Shown here piece after piece: positions 9,801-19,875 of a stretch of 64,000 nt of DNA. The translations under genes and the position numbers were made by a program. The DNA is from Streptococcus mitis (GTDB lineage Bacteria; Bacillota; Bacilli; Lactobacillales; Streptococcaceae): positions 1 to 64,000 of the forward strand of contig NZ_WIJK01000007.1 in NCBI RefSeq assembly GCF_009496285.1, in the 5' to 3' direction. Every line of letters starts with the position of its first letter. Positions within the stretch are counted from its first letter, which is position 1. The notes beneath the pieces were generated by a model, which worked only from the letters and a program-made list of their open reading frames with translations, was not told the origin of the DNA and did no database searches.

Positions 9801-12792
9801 TATTGGCACTAATCTTAGCATCAACGTAAGCTTTATCAACGTTACTTATCCAACTTTCGCTGACAAGTCCACCAGACCACCAGCCTTTATCTCCAAGACT
9901 GTTAATCTTGCCAATAAAAGCTACATTGCGCATATTAGCTTCGTCTAACTTATTAACAGCACCGGTTACATCGTTATTTCCTGTTACTGAACCTACTACT
10001 TTGATATTCTCAAGTGTAGACTTCTTAAACATATTACCAATAGGTGCAACTTTATCAGCCCAAGGCATGTTTATATTTACATTACCTAAGTTAAAGTTTT
10101 TGAGTGTAGCACCTTCAGCCTCATTAAACAAAGGTCTTTCTAAGTTATGAATCGTGTACTGATGATTCTCTACACTTGATAAAGTACCTCTAAACTTAGC
10201 CATAACATAAGCTTTACCTGCTGGCTTAACGTTAACTGCATTCAAATCTGCACCAAGTTTAAACTCACCGGTAGGATTTGCTTGCATGTCTTTTGCTAAA
10301 TCATGGAAGTTGTAATAAACCTTATCCTCGGTAGCCCTCGGTTTTTCAAGATAATAAGTGTAAGTATCTCTTAACTTACCGTCTTTATCACGTTGAACTA
10401 AGTCAGGTGCTTTTGCCGTTATCTTGTAAAGCTGCTTACCTTCCTCAATGACCTCTTCAATCTTATCAATTGCTAAACGAGTCACTTTGTTTTCTCTGGA
10501 GGTTACTTTTAAGTAATAGTTGTTAACATTACTTGGAAGAGAGGTTAAATGATTACTATCGCTTTCGACACCGCTTTCGTTTACTTGTACGAGACTGGTA
10601 TTTGCAATATCTTTCAACTCAACTTTCTTTAAATCTAAGCGTAAAGGTTTATCTTCCAAAGTCGATACTTCTGCACCCTTACCTACATCATAAGTCATAG
10701 TGGTTGAAATCGTATAATCTTTGTAATAGTCTAAGTTCTCTAATACTTGAGATAAGTTATCGGTTTTTAAATCAAGCGTTTTTACAATTTTTCCACCTTC
10801 TTTGATAATCGCTACAATGCGTGTAATTGTAGCATTGTCTTGATTTTCTAGATTGTAGTTAATTGTAGCAGACTTAGCTAAAACATCCTTAGATACAGTG
10901 GTCAGAGTCAAAACAGGAGCCGTTTTTTCTTTGGGCTTTTCTTTGGTACCTTTTACAAGAATTTCAGGCTTCATTTCTTTCAAAATAGTTACTGTTTCAA
11001 CTGGGTCACTGATTTTTTTGCCATGTAACTCTTCATAGCTAGTAACAATTTGACGTTCGCCATCCTCACCAACTTGTTTAATAGAATCATCACCTATAAA
11101 TTTGCTAGAATCAGATTCTTCTGTGATAGTTTTAGGAATAGTCTCTGTACGAATATCAGTATGTAAAGCAGGAAGCTCTTCTCTCTCTGGAGCAACGTCA
11201 GGAACTGTAGCTAGTGGATCGGTATACTCTGAGATTTCAATAACCGGCGGATCAATTAAGTTTCCTGTTTCATCTACTCCTGTTGTACCTACAGATTCCG
11301 TGTATTCTGACTTCTCGGACTTGGGTGCTTCTTCTGGAACTGTGCCTACCGGTTCAGTGTATGCTGGTTTTTCATGAACTTCTGGTTCCCCTTTGTCAGT
11401 CACAACTGCTTCGGGTAAGGCTGGCTGAACTTCTGGTTCCCCTTTGTCAGTCACAACTGCTTCGGGTAAGGTTGGTTGAACTTCTGGTTCCCCTTTGTCA
11501 GTCACAACTGCTTCGGGTAAGGCTGGCTGAACTTCTGGTTCCCCTTTGTCAGTCACAACTGCTTCGGGTAAGGCTGGTTGAACCTCAGGTTCCCCTTTGT
11601 CAGTCACAACTGCTTCGGGTAATGTCGGTTGAACTTCTGGTTCCCCTTTGTCAGTCACAACTGCTTCGGGTAAGGCTGGCTGAACTTCTGGTTCCCCTTT
11701 GTCAGTCACAACTGCTTCGGGTAATGTCGGTTGAACTTCCGGCTCACCTTTTTCAGTTACAACAGCTTCGGGTAACGCTGGTTGAACTTCCGGTTCACCT
11801 TTATCAGTTACAACAGCTTCGGGTAATGCCGGTTGAACCTCAGGTTCTACCAGATTACCACCAACTGGTGCTGTATATTCTAGCTTCTCTGCCTTAGGAG
11901 CCTCATCTGGGACTGTGCCTACGGGTTCAGTGTATTCTGGCTTGTCTGCTTTAGGTGCTTCGTCAGGCACTGTACCCACAGGTTGAGTGTACTCTGGTTT
12001 CTCAGCCTTAGGCGCTTCGTCTGGAACTGTACCCACTGGTTTAGTGTACTCTGGTTTCTCTGATTTAGGTGCTTCGTCTGGAGCCATACCTACAGGCTCA
12101 GTGTATGCTCGCTTCTCAGCTTTAGGAGCCATATCAGGAACTGTTCCTACCGGTGCAGTATATTCTGGTTTTTCATGAACTTCGGGCTCAACCAGATTAC
12201 CACCAACTGGTGCTGTATGTTCTGGTTTTTCTGCTTTAGGCGCTTCATTAGGAATACTTTGAATTTCAGATACTGGAACATTTTTTGTCCCCTCATTCTT
12301 ATGTTGAATTTCTGAAATTGCATCATCATCAAGCGGTAAGTATCCAATATAACGATATCCAGCAATTTGAACTATTCCTTCATTACTTGGAGCTTTCAAA
12401 GGATTGCTTATATCGAGAGCTTGCATACTAGAAAGACTAATCATTCCGATAGTAGTAACTAAGAACAAACTACTAACTTTTTTCTTTTTATGAACCAAAA
12501 GGACTAAACTACCAACAGCTAATAGTCCTAAAGCTGTAAGCACAGAAGTAGATGAACCTGTTGCAGGAAGAGCTTCCTGCTGATAAATAAGAGCATAAAT
12601 TACCTCATTATCAGTAGGAATTCCTGCTTGAATCTTTCTTTGTTCTTCCTTTGTAAGAGCGCTTTTTTCAATGTAATGATAGGTAGAAGCATGAATGACT
12701 GACGGTGCAACCAAGATACTTCCGAGTAAAAATGAACCAACAATCCCACAGATTTTTCGGATTGAAAACCGTTCTTTTTTAAATAATGACAA
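6874..12792 (-). CDS. M26-family zinc metalloprotease, ZmpC/ZmpD type
   Basis: A 1972-residue surface protease. Seen in order: a YSIRK-like signal (FSIRK at 9-13, cleavage near 35), an atypical N-terminal sortase motif LPATG (75-79) followed by a hydrophobic stretch and KKKK, a second hydrophobic stretch, proline-rich repeats (about 186-490), a G5 domain (about 540-620), an M26 N-terminal region, and the zinc site HETTH at 1635-1639 with a Glu 20 residues later (1659). The family cleaves host glycoproteins; the N-terminal sortase motif is typical of streptococcal IgA1 protease and Zmp proteins. The N terminus and HETTH recall pneumococcal ZmpC, while position beside iga recalls ZmpD, so I leave the symbol blank. 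It lies 41 bases after iga and probably shares its transcript. Confidence 0.88.
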   Translation of the reverse strand: MSLFKKERFSIRKICGIVGSFLLGSILVAPSVIHASTYHYIEKSALTKEEQRKIQAGIPTDNEVIYALIYQQEALPATGSSTSVLTALGLLAVGSLVLLVHKKKKVSSLFLVTTIGMISLSSMQALDISNPLKAPSNEGIVQIAGYRYIGYLPLDDDAISEIQHKNEGTKNVPVSEIQSIPNEAPKAEKPEHTAPVGGNLVEPEVHEKPEYTAPVGTVPDMAPKAEKRAYTEPVGMAPDEAPKSEKPEYTKPVGTVPDEAPKAEKPEYTQPVGTVPDEAPKADKPEYTEPVGTVPDEAPKAEKLEYTAPVGGNLVEPEVQPALPEAVVTDKGEPEVQPALPEAVVTEKGEPEVQPTLPEAVVTDKGEPEVQPALPEAVVTDKGEPEVQPTLPEAVVTDKGEPEVQPALPEAVVTDKGEPEVQPALPEAVVTDKGEPEVQPTLPEAVVTDKGEPEVQPALPEAVVTDKGEPEVHEKPAYTEPVGTVPEEAPKSEKSEYTESVGTTGVDETGNLIDPPVIEISEYTDPLATVPDVAPEREELPALHTDIRTETIPKTITEESDSSKFIGDDSIKQVGEDGERQIVTSYEELHGKKISDPVETVTILKEMKPEILVKGTKEKPKEKTAPVLTLTTVSKDVLAKSATINYNLENQDNATITRIVAIIKEGGKIVKTLDLKTDNLSQVLENLDYYKDYTISTTMTYDVGKGAEVSTLEDKPLRLDLKKVELKDIANTSLVQVNESGVESDSNHLTSLPSNVNNYYLKVTSRENKVTRLAIDKIEEVIEEGKQLYKITAKAPDLVQRDKDGKLRDTYTYYLEKPRATEDKVYYNFHDLAKDMQANPTGEFKLGADLNAVNVKPAGKAYVMAKFRGTLSSVENHQYTIHNLERPLFNEAEGATLKNFNLGNVNINMPWADKVAPIGNMFKKSTLENIKVVGSVTGNNDVTGAVNKLDEANMRNVAFIGKINSLGDKGWWSGGLVSESWISNVDKAYVDAKISANKSKYGGLIGKLDHGIDSMTVGKKGFLRNAVIKGTMNLIQHGESGGVIHNNFNWGVIEDVVTMLKVNNGEIVYGSPALNDNDQYFGLDNIKRVNYVNGVASGLSSYKHSNRITGISQAEADAKIANMGITANTFAIQDPVVNKLNRIVDRDSEYKAIQDYQETRNLAYRNLEKLQPFYNKEWIVNQGNKLTDDSNLVKKTVLSVIGMKAGQFVTDLSSVDKIMIHYADGTKEEFGVSAVSDSKVKQVKEYNVDGLGVVYTPNMVYKNRDSLITKVKEKLSSVALDSAEVKAITNNPSSLYLEESFAEVRETLDKLVKSLLENEDHQLNSDEVAEKALLKKVEDNKAKIILALTYLNRYYGIDYDGLNFKHLMMFKPDFYGKTPSILDFLIRIGSAEKNLKGDRSLEAYSEVIGGTIGKGELNGLLGYNMRLFTKYTDLNDWFIHAAKNVYVSEPETTTEDFKDKRHRIYDGLNNDVHSRMILPLLNLKKAHIFVISTYNTLAFSSFEKYGKNTEEERNAFKEEINKVAKAQQRYLDFWSRLALPKVRNQLLKSQNSVPTPVWDNQNYSGIKNASRRGYGSDGKVATPIRELFGPTDRWHQVNGAMGAMAKIYERPWKDDQVYFMVTDMISQFGISAFTHETTHINDRMAYYGGDWHREGTDLEAFAQGMLQTPDKSTPNSEYKALGINMAYERKNDGEQYYNYDPAKLDSRDKIDSYMKNYNESMMMLDYLEATAVIKQKLSDNSKWFKKMDKEWRTNADRNRLIGEPHQWDKLRDLTEEEKKLPIDSIDKLVDNNFVTLHGMPNNGRFRTEGFDSAYQTVNMMAGIFGGNTSRSTVGSISFKHNTFRMWGYYGYENGFIPYVSNKLKGDANRENKGLLGDDFIIKKVSNNQFQNLEEWKKHWYHEVYAKAQKGFVEIEVDGSKISTYAQLQNLFNTAVEKDLKEGGFKHTEGLKWKVYKKLLQNTDGFLNPLFKI
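11380..11850 (-). repeat. Nine tandem 51-bp repeats in the zinc protease gene
   Basis: The translated unit is 17 residues, [17 protein letters not shown], present nine times with almost no variation except A/T before LPEAV and one D/E change. At DNA level most units are identical or nearly so, which indicates recent expansion or gene conversion. Because the unit is a multiple of three, gain or loss keeps the frame. The tract forms an extended stalk between the membrane/wall region and the G5 domain. The same unit occurs in the neighbouring iga gene. Confidence 0.95.
11855..12235 (-). repeat. Tandem 19-residue EYT-PVG repeats in the zinc protease gene
   Basis: A second repeat family lies N-terminal to the 17-residue one. 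About six units of the form [19 protein letters not shown] (57 bp) are more diverged than the LPEAV units, and single related copies lie at about 11280-11370. The repeat is rich in Pro, Glu and Lys and is expected to be unstructured and extended, spanning the cell wall. Confidence 0.9.
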
Positions 12793-12833
12793 GCGTAATC
12801 ACCTTCTTTAATTTTATTTCCTAATAGTAAACA

Positions 12834-15800
12834 CTATTTTTTATTTTCGAAAATTGAACTTCTAAAATCATCAGTTTGATTTAGATAGGCCTTAAACACT
12901 GCTCTCTTTAACTTATGAACTGCACTATCATATTCTGGATTATAGTTGTCCCAAGAATAACGATTCTCATCTGCATCCTTACGGACAGCTTCGTCCATTA
13001 ATCGCTGCAGTTCTTCTACACTATGAATCGTCTTTCTTGCAAAACTTGCCCAAGATTTAGTTGGATCGTTGAAGGTAACCGGCTTCAAGTTTCTAAACTG
13101 ATCCACCCGTTCTTGGTACATAGCTTTCTTGAAATCTGCCCAAGTTTTATATTGACCGTTAAATACTTTTTGAAGGACAAGTTCATCTGTAACTAAACCT
13201 ACTTCTTTACCATAAGAATTAATCTTACTTCCCGCCGCTTTTGCATCTTTTTCATATTGATTCGAGATATATGGTACCATTCCATCCTTAAAGCCTTTGG
13301 CAGCCAGAAGTTCATAAGCTATCCTACGTCCCATCAAATCACCCGGAGTTCCCTTACTGCTCAGAGCCGAATAGATTGGGGCAAAGAGTTTAATCGTATA
13401 GTAACCGTTTCTTTCATATTCCCCAGACTTATATTCACGAGCTGACAAGATATTATTTTTAATTAAACTATCAAAGGTAGTCAATTTTTTGGCATCTTCT
13501 TCTGTCAGATTTTGTACAACGTTAGTAGCGTAAACCTCATTTCCATCTGCAGGATCTTTCACGTATTTATTCTCGATTTTTCTCAGAGCCGTCATTTTCT
13601 GATAAGCATCTAGCTGTTTCACAATAGATTGCCCTTCGAGATATTCCAACATGTAAACGACATCAAACATATTGTGGACGTAGTTCTGAAGATCTGCTGC
13701 GTCATTAAATCTTGTAGTTGGATCAAGTACTTGCAATCGCTGGCCTTCTGTACTATCTGATGTTTTATGTTTCAAGATAGAGTTGATGGTAATGGTTGCA
13801 TCACTTGGTTGATCAGGAGCTTGCAATAAGCCTTTTGCGAAGAACTCCGGTCCTAAGCCACTTCTTCGACCATAGCCACCAAGGTAAATATCCTGATCTG
13901 AATCATGTGTCATCTCATGGGTATAGGTGATAGCTCCATCCTTATCTAACATACGATAGGACATATAGTAAACGCCATCTCCAGTTGCATAAGCACCATG
14001 GTGATTGTGAACTACTTTATTCCCCACTGGACCAAAGAAATTCTTCATCGCCGGATTGGTACTATCAAACTGAGCCTCAACTGTAGCTTTTCCAGATGTT
14101 GTATCATCTCCAAACTTATAGGCATCATAAAGTAAAATTGTACGATAGAGCTTTTCACGTCCTTCTTTATCTAAAATACGATACCAATAATCATAGTGAT
14201 CTCGCTGACGTTTGGCTGTTTCACGTGCATTATCTTCAACAAACTTATTGAGTTCATCTCCAGCCTTATAATCGCTGTTGCGGTAGCGATCGTAAGCGCC
14301 AAATCCTAGGCTAGACAAGGTTGAGATGACAAATACAGATCTTTCTGGCAAGGTGAGGAGAGGCAAGACCATATTGCGGTATTTCCAAGTACTACTAGTA
14401 ATTCTGTCATAAACACCGATAGAATACTTAGTCCCTGCTTGCTCTTGCTTGGCTTTGACCTCTGCAATAGTGGATTTTTCTTCGACAATGAAAGCTTTGG
14501 TCTGTTTTTTAAACCAGTCATTATTGCTAGTGTTTGGTAAAAAGACTTTTCGGTAATTTTCTAGCGTGCTAAACAAATCTGTCGTTCCATGATGGCTGGC
14601 AAGACTGATAGCATAAGTATCGACATTGTTTTTAGCAAGAAGATTGTTAAAGCCAGATTTACCTAACTCAATCAGAGTATCTAATGGTGAAGTATTTCCT
14701 TTACCAAAGAAGTCCGGATGATACATAACTAGGTCTTTGACATTCACTTGACCATAGCTAAAGTTATACCAACGTTCTAAATAAGTTAAACCGAGTAGCA
14801 AGGCTTCCTTATTGTTCTTGATTTTATCTACAAGATAGCCTCTGGTAACTGGGTTGTCACCAGCAAGTCCAGCATCTGCTGACAAGAGTTTTTTCAAACT
14901 GTTTGCCAAATTTTGTTTTGTTTTGACGAACTGGTCTTCCAGATAGAGCTCAGTTTGCTTGACATCTGGAGAAATTCCGAGTATCTTTCTGATGGCATCC
15001 GACTTATAGTCAACCTTTTGTAAGTCAGGTAAGACTTGCTTAATGATAGAGTCTTGGTCATACAAGAATTGATTTGGAGTGTAGAGGAGTCCTGTATCCC
15101 CTAAACTATATTCTGCTAGCTTGGCAAAATCAGTCTGGTACTTGAGATCGAGCTTCTCAGATGAATGGTCCTGATAGTGAAGCAAGAGTTTATTTGCAGT
15201 CTGTTTGTTAGAAACAATATCTGTGATTACTTGGTCATCCTTCATCATAACTGCGGACAAGAGTTCTTTTTGATATAAGAGACTGTTCTCCTTAACCAGG
15301 TTTCCGTATTTCACGATGGTCGCCTTGTTATAGAAAGGTAACAATTTTTCAATGTTCTTATAAACCAAAGCACGGTTAGCTTGATAATGCTTCACCTCAG
15401 AAAAATCACTTTCTTTACTACCACTTGTTGAAAGGGGTTCCACTGTTGGAGGAGTGAGAGGATTAATTTCTGCTTTTTTATTAGTCACTTCAGAAGCATC
15501 TAGCATTGTTCCTCTTTCTTCAAAGGATTCTTTGCTGATGACTTCATCCCTAACCAAGGTGACATTGTATACTCTGTTCGCCTTACTGCTGAATGTGTCC
15601 TTCACCTTCATTCCATTGTAGTGGTAACCGGTAATGGCATTCCCGTTGGTTACATTGACATCACTTAGTACATTGGTCAATCTTCCTGCATGCTGTTCCT
15701 CATTCGTTTTTCGATCCCACAAATATCCAGCTACACCCGCGACTCTACCAAAGTGCTTGACATTGTTGATATCACCTTCAGCATAGCTATCCTGTATATG

Positions 15801-18398
15801 CGCATCTTGATCTACTAGACCTGCTAGCCCACCAACAGTCTGATCTGAACTATTGGTGTTGGATGAAATGGCTACTGTCGCTTTTGATTTAGTCAGTGAA
15901 GCTTTGTTTCCTGTCAAATGACCGACCAGACCACCAATATTATAGGCAGCGGTTGTTTCATAGGTATTGACAATTCTTCCCTTGAAACTACTTTCTGTAA
16001 TGCTTGATTGGTCTGCCTTAGCCAACAAACCACCGATACCACGTTCTCCAGCCAGAACACCATCGACATGAACTTGTTTGATCTTTGTGCCATTTGTAGC
16101 TTCATTTGCCAGTGAAGCAATATCATTTTTACCTGAAATAGCAACATTTTTTAGACTCAGTTTTTCTACTGTAGCACCACTCAAGTTTTCAAACAGAGGT
16201 TTTTTCAAGTTATAAATAGCATACTTCTTACCATCTTTTTCTCCAATCAACTGACCAGTAAAGGTTCCCTTGATATAGGATCTTTCATCAGGACCAAGCT
16301 CCACTTCGTTAGCATTCAGGCTAGCTGCTAAATGATAGGTTCCAGAGAGATTTTGGTTTATAGCTTTGACCAGATTACTAAAGGAAGTAAAGTTTGTCTT
16401 TTCCTCTGTAGCCTTCTTATCGAGGTAGAAGGTGAAATTGTCGACATATTTATTGTTCTGCTCTTGCTGGAGTTTCTCAGCCTTAGCTGTAATTTTATAA
16501 ACTGGCTGACCATTTCTTTCCTCTTCAGTTATTGAAGCTACTGGTAGATAGACATCTTTAAATGCTGAAGATTTCACCTTGACAAAGTAATTATCCGTAT
16601 TCTTTGGAATTCCATCCAATGAAATATGTTGTCTATAAGTCCCATTCGTCTGGCTGTACAACTCAATATCCGAAACATTTCTTAATTCGAGTGTTTTTTC
16701 TGGATCCTGCTCTTTCGTTTTTTCAGTCGGAATATCTGGCTTTACTTGATCAATATCACCAGTGTATTCTGGAAGTGGGGCTACCTGTTCAGGCTCACCT
16801 TTGTCAGTTACAACCGCTTCTGGTAACGCTGGGTGAATCTCTGGTTCGCCTTTGTCGGTTACTACAGCCTCTGGTAACTCTGCTTGGACTGCAGGTTCAC
16901 CTTTTTCAGTTACTACAGCTTCTGGTAACTCTGGCTGAATTGCAGGTTCCCCTTTTTCAGTTACTACAGCTTCTGGTAAGGCAGGTTGGGTTGCAGGTTC
17001 GCCTTTGTCACTTACTACAGCTTCGGGAAACTCTGGTTGGACTGCAGGCTCGCCTTTGTCACTTACAACAGCTTCCGGCAATTCAGGTTGGACTGCAGGT
17101 TCCCCTTTTTCAGTTACTACAGCTTCTGGTAACTCTGGCTGAATTGCAGGTTCCCCTTTTTCAGTTACTACAGCTTCCGGTAAAGCGGGTTGGACAGTTG
17201 GCTCACCTTTGTCACTCACAACAGCTTCTGGTAATTCAGGCTGAACTGCAGGTTCACCTTTATCGGTTACAACAGCTTCTGGCAACTCTGGTTGAACTGC
17301 AGGCACCCCTTTGTCGGTTACAACAGCTTCTGGTAACGCTGGTTGGACTGCTGGCTCGCCTTTGTCACTTACCACAGCTTCTGGTAAAGCGGGTTGGGTT
17401 GCAGGTTCGCCTTTGTCAGTTACAACTGCTTCGGGAAGCTCTGGTTGAACTGCAGGCTCGCCTTTGTCACTTACCACAGCTTCTGGTAAAGCGGGTTGGG
17501 TTGCAGGTTCGCCTTTGTCAGTTACAACTGCTTCTGGTAAGGCAGATTGGGTTGCAGGTTCGCCTTTTGCGCTTACAACGGCAGAATTTGAAGATTGTTT
17601 CTCTTCTTTTCTTGGATTGGTTAATTCTGCAGAGAGAGTTTTTTCAACTACTTGAACTTCTGTCGGCTTAGTTGAAGAAACAGATGTTTGTTCCTGCATA
17701 GTTTGTACTGTTGATGGATGTTCTACAAAATTTGGTGTAACACTATAATCCACCTTTTGTTGTTTTGTAGGAGTGGCTACTGATTTTTCTTGATTATTTA
17801 CTTTAGACTCAGAAGTCGTTTTCCCCTCTTTGATATATCCAATATATGTGTAACCTGAAATGGCTTTAGGAAGAGGTAATTTTTCTCCAGAGGTCAATTC
17901 ATAGTCAGTATTGTAATTTAGCAAAAGATTATTTTCTAAAGCATGAGCGGATACAAGAACACCATTTCCTATTCCTGCAACCAATACTAAATGTAATACC
18001 GTTTTATTCTTAACTTTTTTCTTAGAAACGGCAAAAATTAAAATTCCCAGAGCAGCTAAGCTAGCACCAGTAACTAGGGCTTGCATATCATTCTTGCTTC
18101 CAGTATTTGGCAATTCTCCCAGTTGATTTTGGGAATTTAACTTATAAACAAGATAATAAGTCTCATCATCATTCTCCATGTATGTCGGAATATCATAGAC
18201 AAGCTGCTTCTTTTCTTCTGATGATAACTCTGACTCTGTCACATATTTATAGTGAACACCTTTAGTCTCTTGAGCCTCTACAGATGAACTAGCTAATACA
18301 GACATAAAAAATAAACTTGAAATCGTCGCAGATACAAGTCCTACTGATAATTTTCTAAATGAAAAACGCTGCTGTTTTTCACCAAAGTACTTTTCCAT
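12834..18398 (-). CDS. iga: IgA1 protease (M26 zinc metalloprotease)
   Basis: An 1854-residue surface protease that cleaves the hinge of human IgA1 (family knowledge). Seen: FSFRK signal motif with cleavage near residue 42, LPNTG at 96-100 with a following hydrophobic segment and KKK (N-terminal sortase motif), a 17-residue repeat tract (about 275-540), an M26 N-terminal region with GLUG-like GGLVG and GGLAG repeats (about 560-900), and the zinc site HEMTH at 1494-1498 with Glu1518 twenty residues later. HEMTH and the C terminus ending FRSSIFENKK fit IgA1 protease better than ZmpB. The linker between repeats and the M26 region is short compared with pneumococcal Iga as I remember it. There is a good AAGGAGGAATA ribosome site before the ATG. 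Confidence 0.88.
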   Translation of the reverse strand: MEKYFGEKQQRFSFRKLSVGLVSATISSLFFMSVLASSSVEAQETKGVHYKYVTESELSSEEKKQLVYDIPTYMENDDETYYLVYKLNSQNQLGELPNTGSKNDMQALVTGASLAALGILIFAVSKKKVKNKTVLHLVLVAGIGNGVLVSAHALENNLLLNYNTDYELTSGEKLPLPKAISGYTYIGYIKEGKTTSESKVNNQEKSVATPTKQQKVDYSVTPNFVEHPSTVQTMQEQTSVSSTKPTEVQVVEKTLSAELTNPRKEEKQSSNSAVVSAKGEPATQSALPEAVVTDKGEPATQPALPEAVVSDKGEPAVQPELPEAVVTDKGEPATQPALPEAVVSDKGEPAVQPALPEAVVTDKGVPAVQPELPEAVVTDKGEPAVQPELPEAVVSDKGEPTVQPALPEAVVTEKGEPAIQPELPEAVVTEKGEPAVQPELPEAVVSDKGEPAVQPEFPEAVVSDKGEPATQPALPEAVVTEKGEPAIQPELPEAVVTEKGEPAVQAELPEAVVTDKGEPEIHPALPEAVVTDKGEPEQVAPLPEYTGDIDQVKPDIPTEKTKEQDPEKTLELRNVSDIELYSQTNGTYRQHISLDGIPKNTDNYFVKVKSSAFKDVYLPVASITEEERNGQPVYKITAKAEKLQQEQNNKYVDNFTFYLDKKATEEKTNFTSFSNLVKAINQNLSGTYHLAASLNANEVELGPDERSYIKGTFTGQLIGEKDGKKYAIYNLKKPLFENLSGATVEKLSLKNVAISGKNDIASLANEATNGTKIKQVHVDGVLAGERGIGGLLAKADQSSITESSFKGRIVNTYETTAAYNIGGLVGHLTGNKASLTKSKATVAISSNTNSSDQTVGGLAGLVDQDAHIQDSYAEGDINNVKHFGRVAGVAGYLWDRKTNEEQHAGRLTNVLSDVNVTNGNAITGYHYNGMKVKDTFSSKANRVYNVTLVRDEVISKESFEERGTMLDASEVTNKKAEINPLTPPTVEPLSTSGSKESDFSEVKHYQANRALVYKNIEKLLPFYNKATIVKYGNLVKENSLLYQKELLSAVMMKDDQVITDIVSNKQTANKLLLHYQDHSSEKLDLKYQTDFAKLAEYSLGDTGLLYTPNQFLYDQDSIIKQVLPDLQKVDYKSDAIRKILGISPDVKQTELYLEDQFVKTKQNLANSLKKLLSADAGLAGDNPVTRGYLVDKIKNNKEALLLGLTYLERWYNFSYGQVNVKDLVMYHPDFFGKGNTSPLDTLIELGKSGFNNLLAKNNVDTYAISLASHHGTTDLFSTLENYRKVFLPNTSNNDWFKKQTKAFIVEEKSTIAEVKAKQEQAGTKYSIGVYDRITSSTWKYRNMVLPLLTLPERSVFVISTLSSLGFGAYDRYRNSDYKAGDELNKFVEDNARETAKRQRDHYDYWYRILDKEGREKLYRTILLYDAYKFGDDTTSGKATVEAQFDSTNPAMKNFFGPVGNKVVHNHHGAYATGDGVYYMSYRMLDKDGAITYTHEMTHDSDQDIYLGGYGRRSGLGPEFFAKGLLQAPDQPSDATITINSILKHKTSDSTEGQRLQVLDPTTRFNDAADLQNYVHNMFDVVYMLEYLEGQSIVKQLDAYQKMTALRKIENKYVKDPADGNEVYATNVVQNLTEEDAKKLTTFDSLIKNNILSAREYKSGEYERNGYYTIKLFAPIYSALSSKGTPGDLMGRRIAYELLAAKGFKDGMVPYISNQYEKDAKAAGSKINSYGKEVGLVTDELVLQKVFNGQYKTWADFKKAMYQERVDQFRNLKPVTFNDPTKSWASFARKTIHSVEELQRLMDEAVRKDADENRYSWDNYNPEYDSAVHKLKRAVFKAYLNQTDDFRSSIFENKK
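16785..17580 (-). repeat. Fifteen-unit 51-bp repeat tract in iga
   Basis: Fifteen tandem units of the 17-residue pattern GEPAxQPxLPEAVVxDK, plus a degenerate final unit (GEPEQVAPLPEY). Units vary at three or four positions (A/V/T/I, A/E, T/S, D/E), so this tract is more diverged than the one in the adjacent protease. The tract is free of stops in other frames and creates long antisense open frames, which I do not regard as genes. Length variation by slippage or recombination is expected. Confidence 0.95.
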
Positions 18399-18429
18399 TA
18401 TTCCTCCTTGAAATAAAATTTATATTTAT

Positions 18430-18500
18430 CTTACGAAGGCCTTCAATATATTAGTGTATTATCTATAAAAAAGGCATTACACTTTGATTATACTCTTAAT
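18430..18500 (-). promoter_or_regulatory. Probable promoter region of iga, with a 10-bp palindrome
   Basis: On the minus strand a TATAAT box lies at 18487-18492, without a clear -35 match. Between it and the start codon is the perfect palindrome GAAGGCCTTC (about 18434-18443), which could be an operator or chance. The 18399-18600 stretch is AT-rich and shows no gene. Confidence 0.4.
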
Positions 18501-18597
18501 TTACCAAAAAGTCTTAAAATTGCGTTACGTTTTCATACTTTGTTTTATATATAAAATACGAATGAACAGGGTTTTAATTTCTTATATTCTTTTGGAA

Positions 18598-18634
18598 TAA
18601 AAAAATAGGCTCTCCGAAAACTCGGAAAGCCTTA
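18598..18634 (-). terminator. Terminator of the rplU-prp-rpmA operon
   Basis: On the minus strand AGGCTTTCCGA pairs with TCGGAGAGCCT and is followed by a run of seven T residues. This is a strong intrinsic terminator that insulates iga from the ribosomal protein operon. A weaker hairpin (AAAAAGGT paired with ACCTTTTT) overlaps the rpmA stop at 18683-18707. Confidence 0.85.
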
Positions 18635-18704
18635 TTTAATGCTACTTCTAGCTTCCTCGCCTTTTCATTTCAAGGCTCGGGATAAAAAGGTTCACTGGAC
18701 CTTT

Positions 18705-18998
18705 TTATTTTGCGATTGGGTAAACAGAAACTTGTTTTTTATCGCGACCTTTACGTTCAAAGCGTACTACGCCTTCAACTTTAGCGAACAAAGTATCGTC
18801 TCCACCACGTCCAACGTTTACACCTGGATAGATGTGTGTACCACGTTGACGGTAAAGGATTGATCCACCTGTTACAGTTTGTCCGTCAGCTGCTTTAGCT
18901 CCAAGACGTTTTGCTTGTGAATCGCGTCCGTTTGATGTAGAACCTCCACCTTTTTTGTGGGCGAAAAGTTGCATGTTAGTAAGAGTCATTTTTAACAT
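18705..18998 (-). CDS. rpmA: 50S ribosomal protein L27
   Basis: A 97-residue L27. The N terminus carries the Firmicute extension [12 protein letters not shown] before the mature [16 protein letters not shown]. Known biology: this extension is removed by the cysteine protease Prp, after which the mature N terminus reaches the peptidyl-transferase centre. The prp gene lies immediately upstream in the same operon, 16 bases away. The rest of the protein is of standard length and sequence. It is the last gene before a strong terminator. Confidence 0.98.
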   Translation of the reverse strand: MLKMTLTNMQLFAHKKGGGSTSNGRDSQAKRLGAKAADGQTVTGGSILYRQRGTHIYPGVNVGRGGDDTLFAKVEGVVRFERKGRDKKQVSVYPIAK

Positions 18999-19014
18999 AA
19001 TGTTTTCCTCCGTG

Positions 19015-19368
<354 letters not shown>

Positions 19369-19374
19369 TTAAAA

Positions 19375-19689
19375 TTAAGCGTTGATTGCGTTGATGACAA
19401 CTTTAGTATATGGTTGACGGTGACCTTGTTTACGGTGGCTACCTTTTTTAGGTTTGTACTTGTAAGTAACAACTTTCTTTTGTTTTCCTTGTTTTTCAAC
19501 AGTTCCAACTACAGTAGCTCCAGCAACAAGTGGAGTTCCGACAACAGTGTTTTCACCACCAACAAGAACAACTTCGTTAAAAGTAACTTCTTGACCAGCT
19601 TCAACGTTCAATTTTTCAACGTAGATTGCTTGACCAACTTCAACTTTAACTTGTTTTCCGCCAGTTTTGATAATTGCGTATGTGCTCAT
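19375..19689 (-). CDS. rplU: 50S ribosomal protein L21
   Basis: Binds 23S rRNA in the large subunit. The start is the ATG at 19689 ([13 protein letters not shown]), which has AGGAGG seven bases upstream and gives the standard 104 residues. A longer frame reaching 19764 runs through the leader RNA and is not used. The C-terminal [17 protein letters not shown] motif is typical. First gene of the rplU-prp-rpmA operon. Confidence 0.98.
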   Translation of the reverse strand: MSTYAIIKTGGKQVKVEVGQAIYVEKLNVEAGQEVTFNEVVLVGGENTVVGTPLVAGATVVGTVEKQGKQKKVVTYKYKPKKGSHRKQGHRQPYTKVVINAINA

Positions 19690-19694
19690 TATGC

Positions 19695-19830
19695 ACCTCC
19701 TATGATTTTTTGGGGTTTCCCCATATTTTTGTGAAGACTCGCCTAGCATCGTGGGACGAACCACTTACACTTGAAAATCAAGCAACGATGTTCGTGCGGT
19801 TGCACAGGATCGTGCATAGTCAACTCTTCA
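19695..19830 (-). ncRNA. Ribosomal protein L21 leader
   Basis: The 5' untranslated region of rplU is long and structured. It contains CATCGTTGCTTGATTTTCAA and later GTGGTTCGTCCCACGATGC elements on the minus strand, with complementary segments (ACGATG/CATCGT, GTCCCAC). Low-GC Gram-positives carry a conserved L21 leader here that is thought to mediate autoregulation. Its position directly upstream of rplU, ending at the ribosome site, supports this; boundaries are approximate. Confidence 0.7.
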
Positions 19831-19875
19831 AGTATAGCATGATTCCTAGTTTTTGACAAGTATTTATCATCGAAT

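Noticed and set aside
16604-17671. A 355-codon plus-strand open frame, and similar ones at 11283-11897
   Set aside because: They are antisense to the 51-bp repeat tracts of the proteases. A stop-free repeat whose unit is a multiple of three stays open in several frames; there is no ribosome site, and composition is pure repeat.
18548-18562. TACGAATG on the plus strand upstream of iga, resembling a cin-box
   Set aside because: The last base differs from TACGAATA, and it points away from iga with no gene behind it on the plus strand.
19690-19764. N-terminal extension of L21 to 19764
   Set aside because: It would translate the leader RNA, lacks conservation, and bypasses a perfect AGGAGG at the ATG at 19689.
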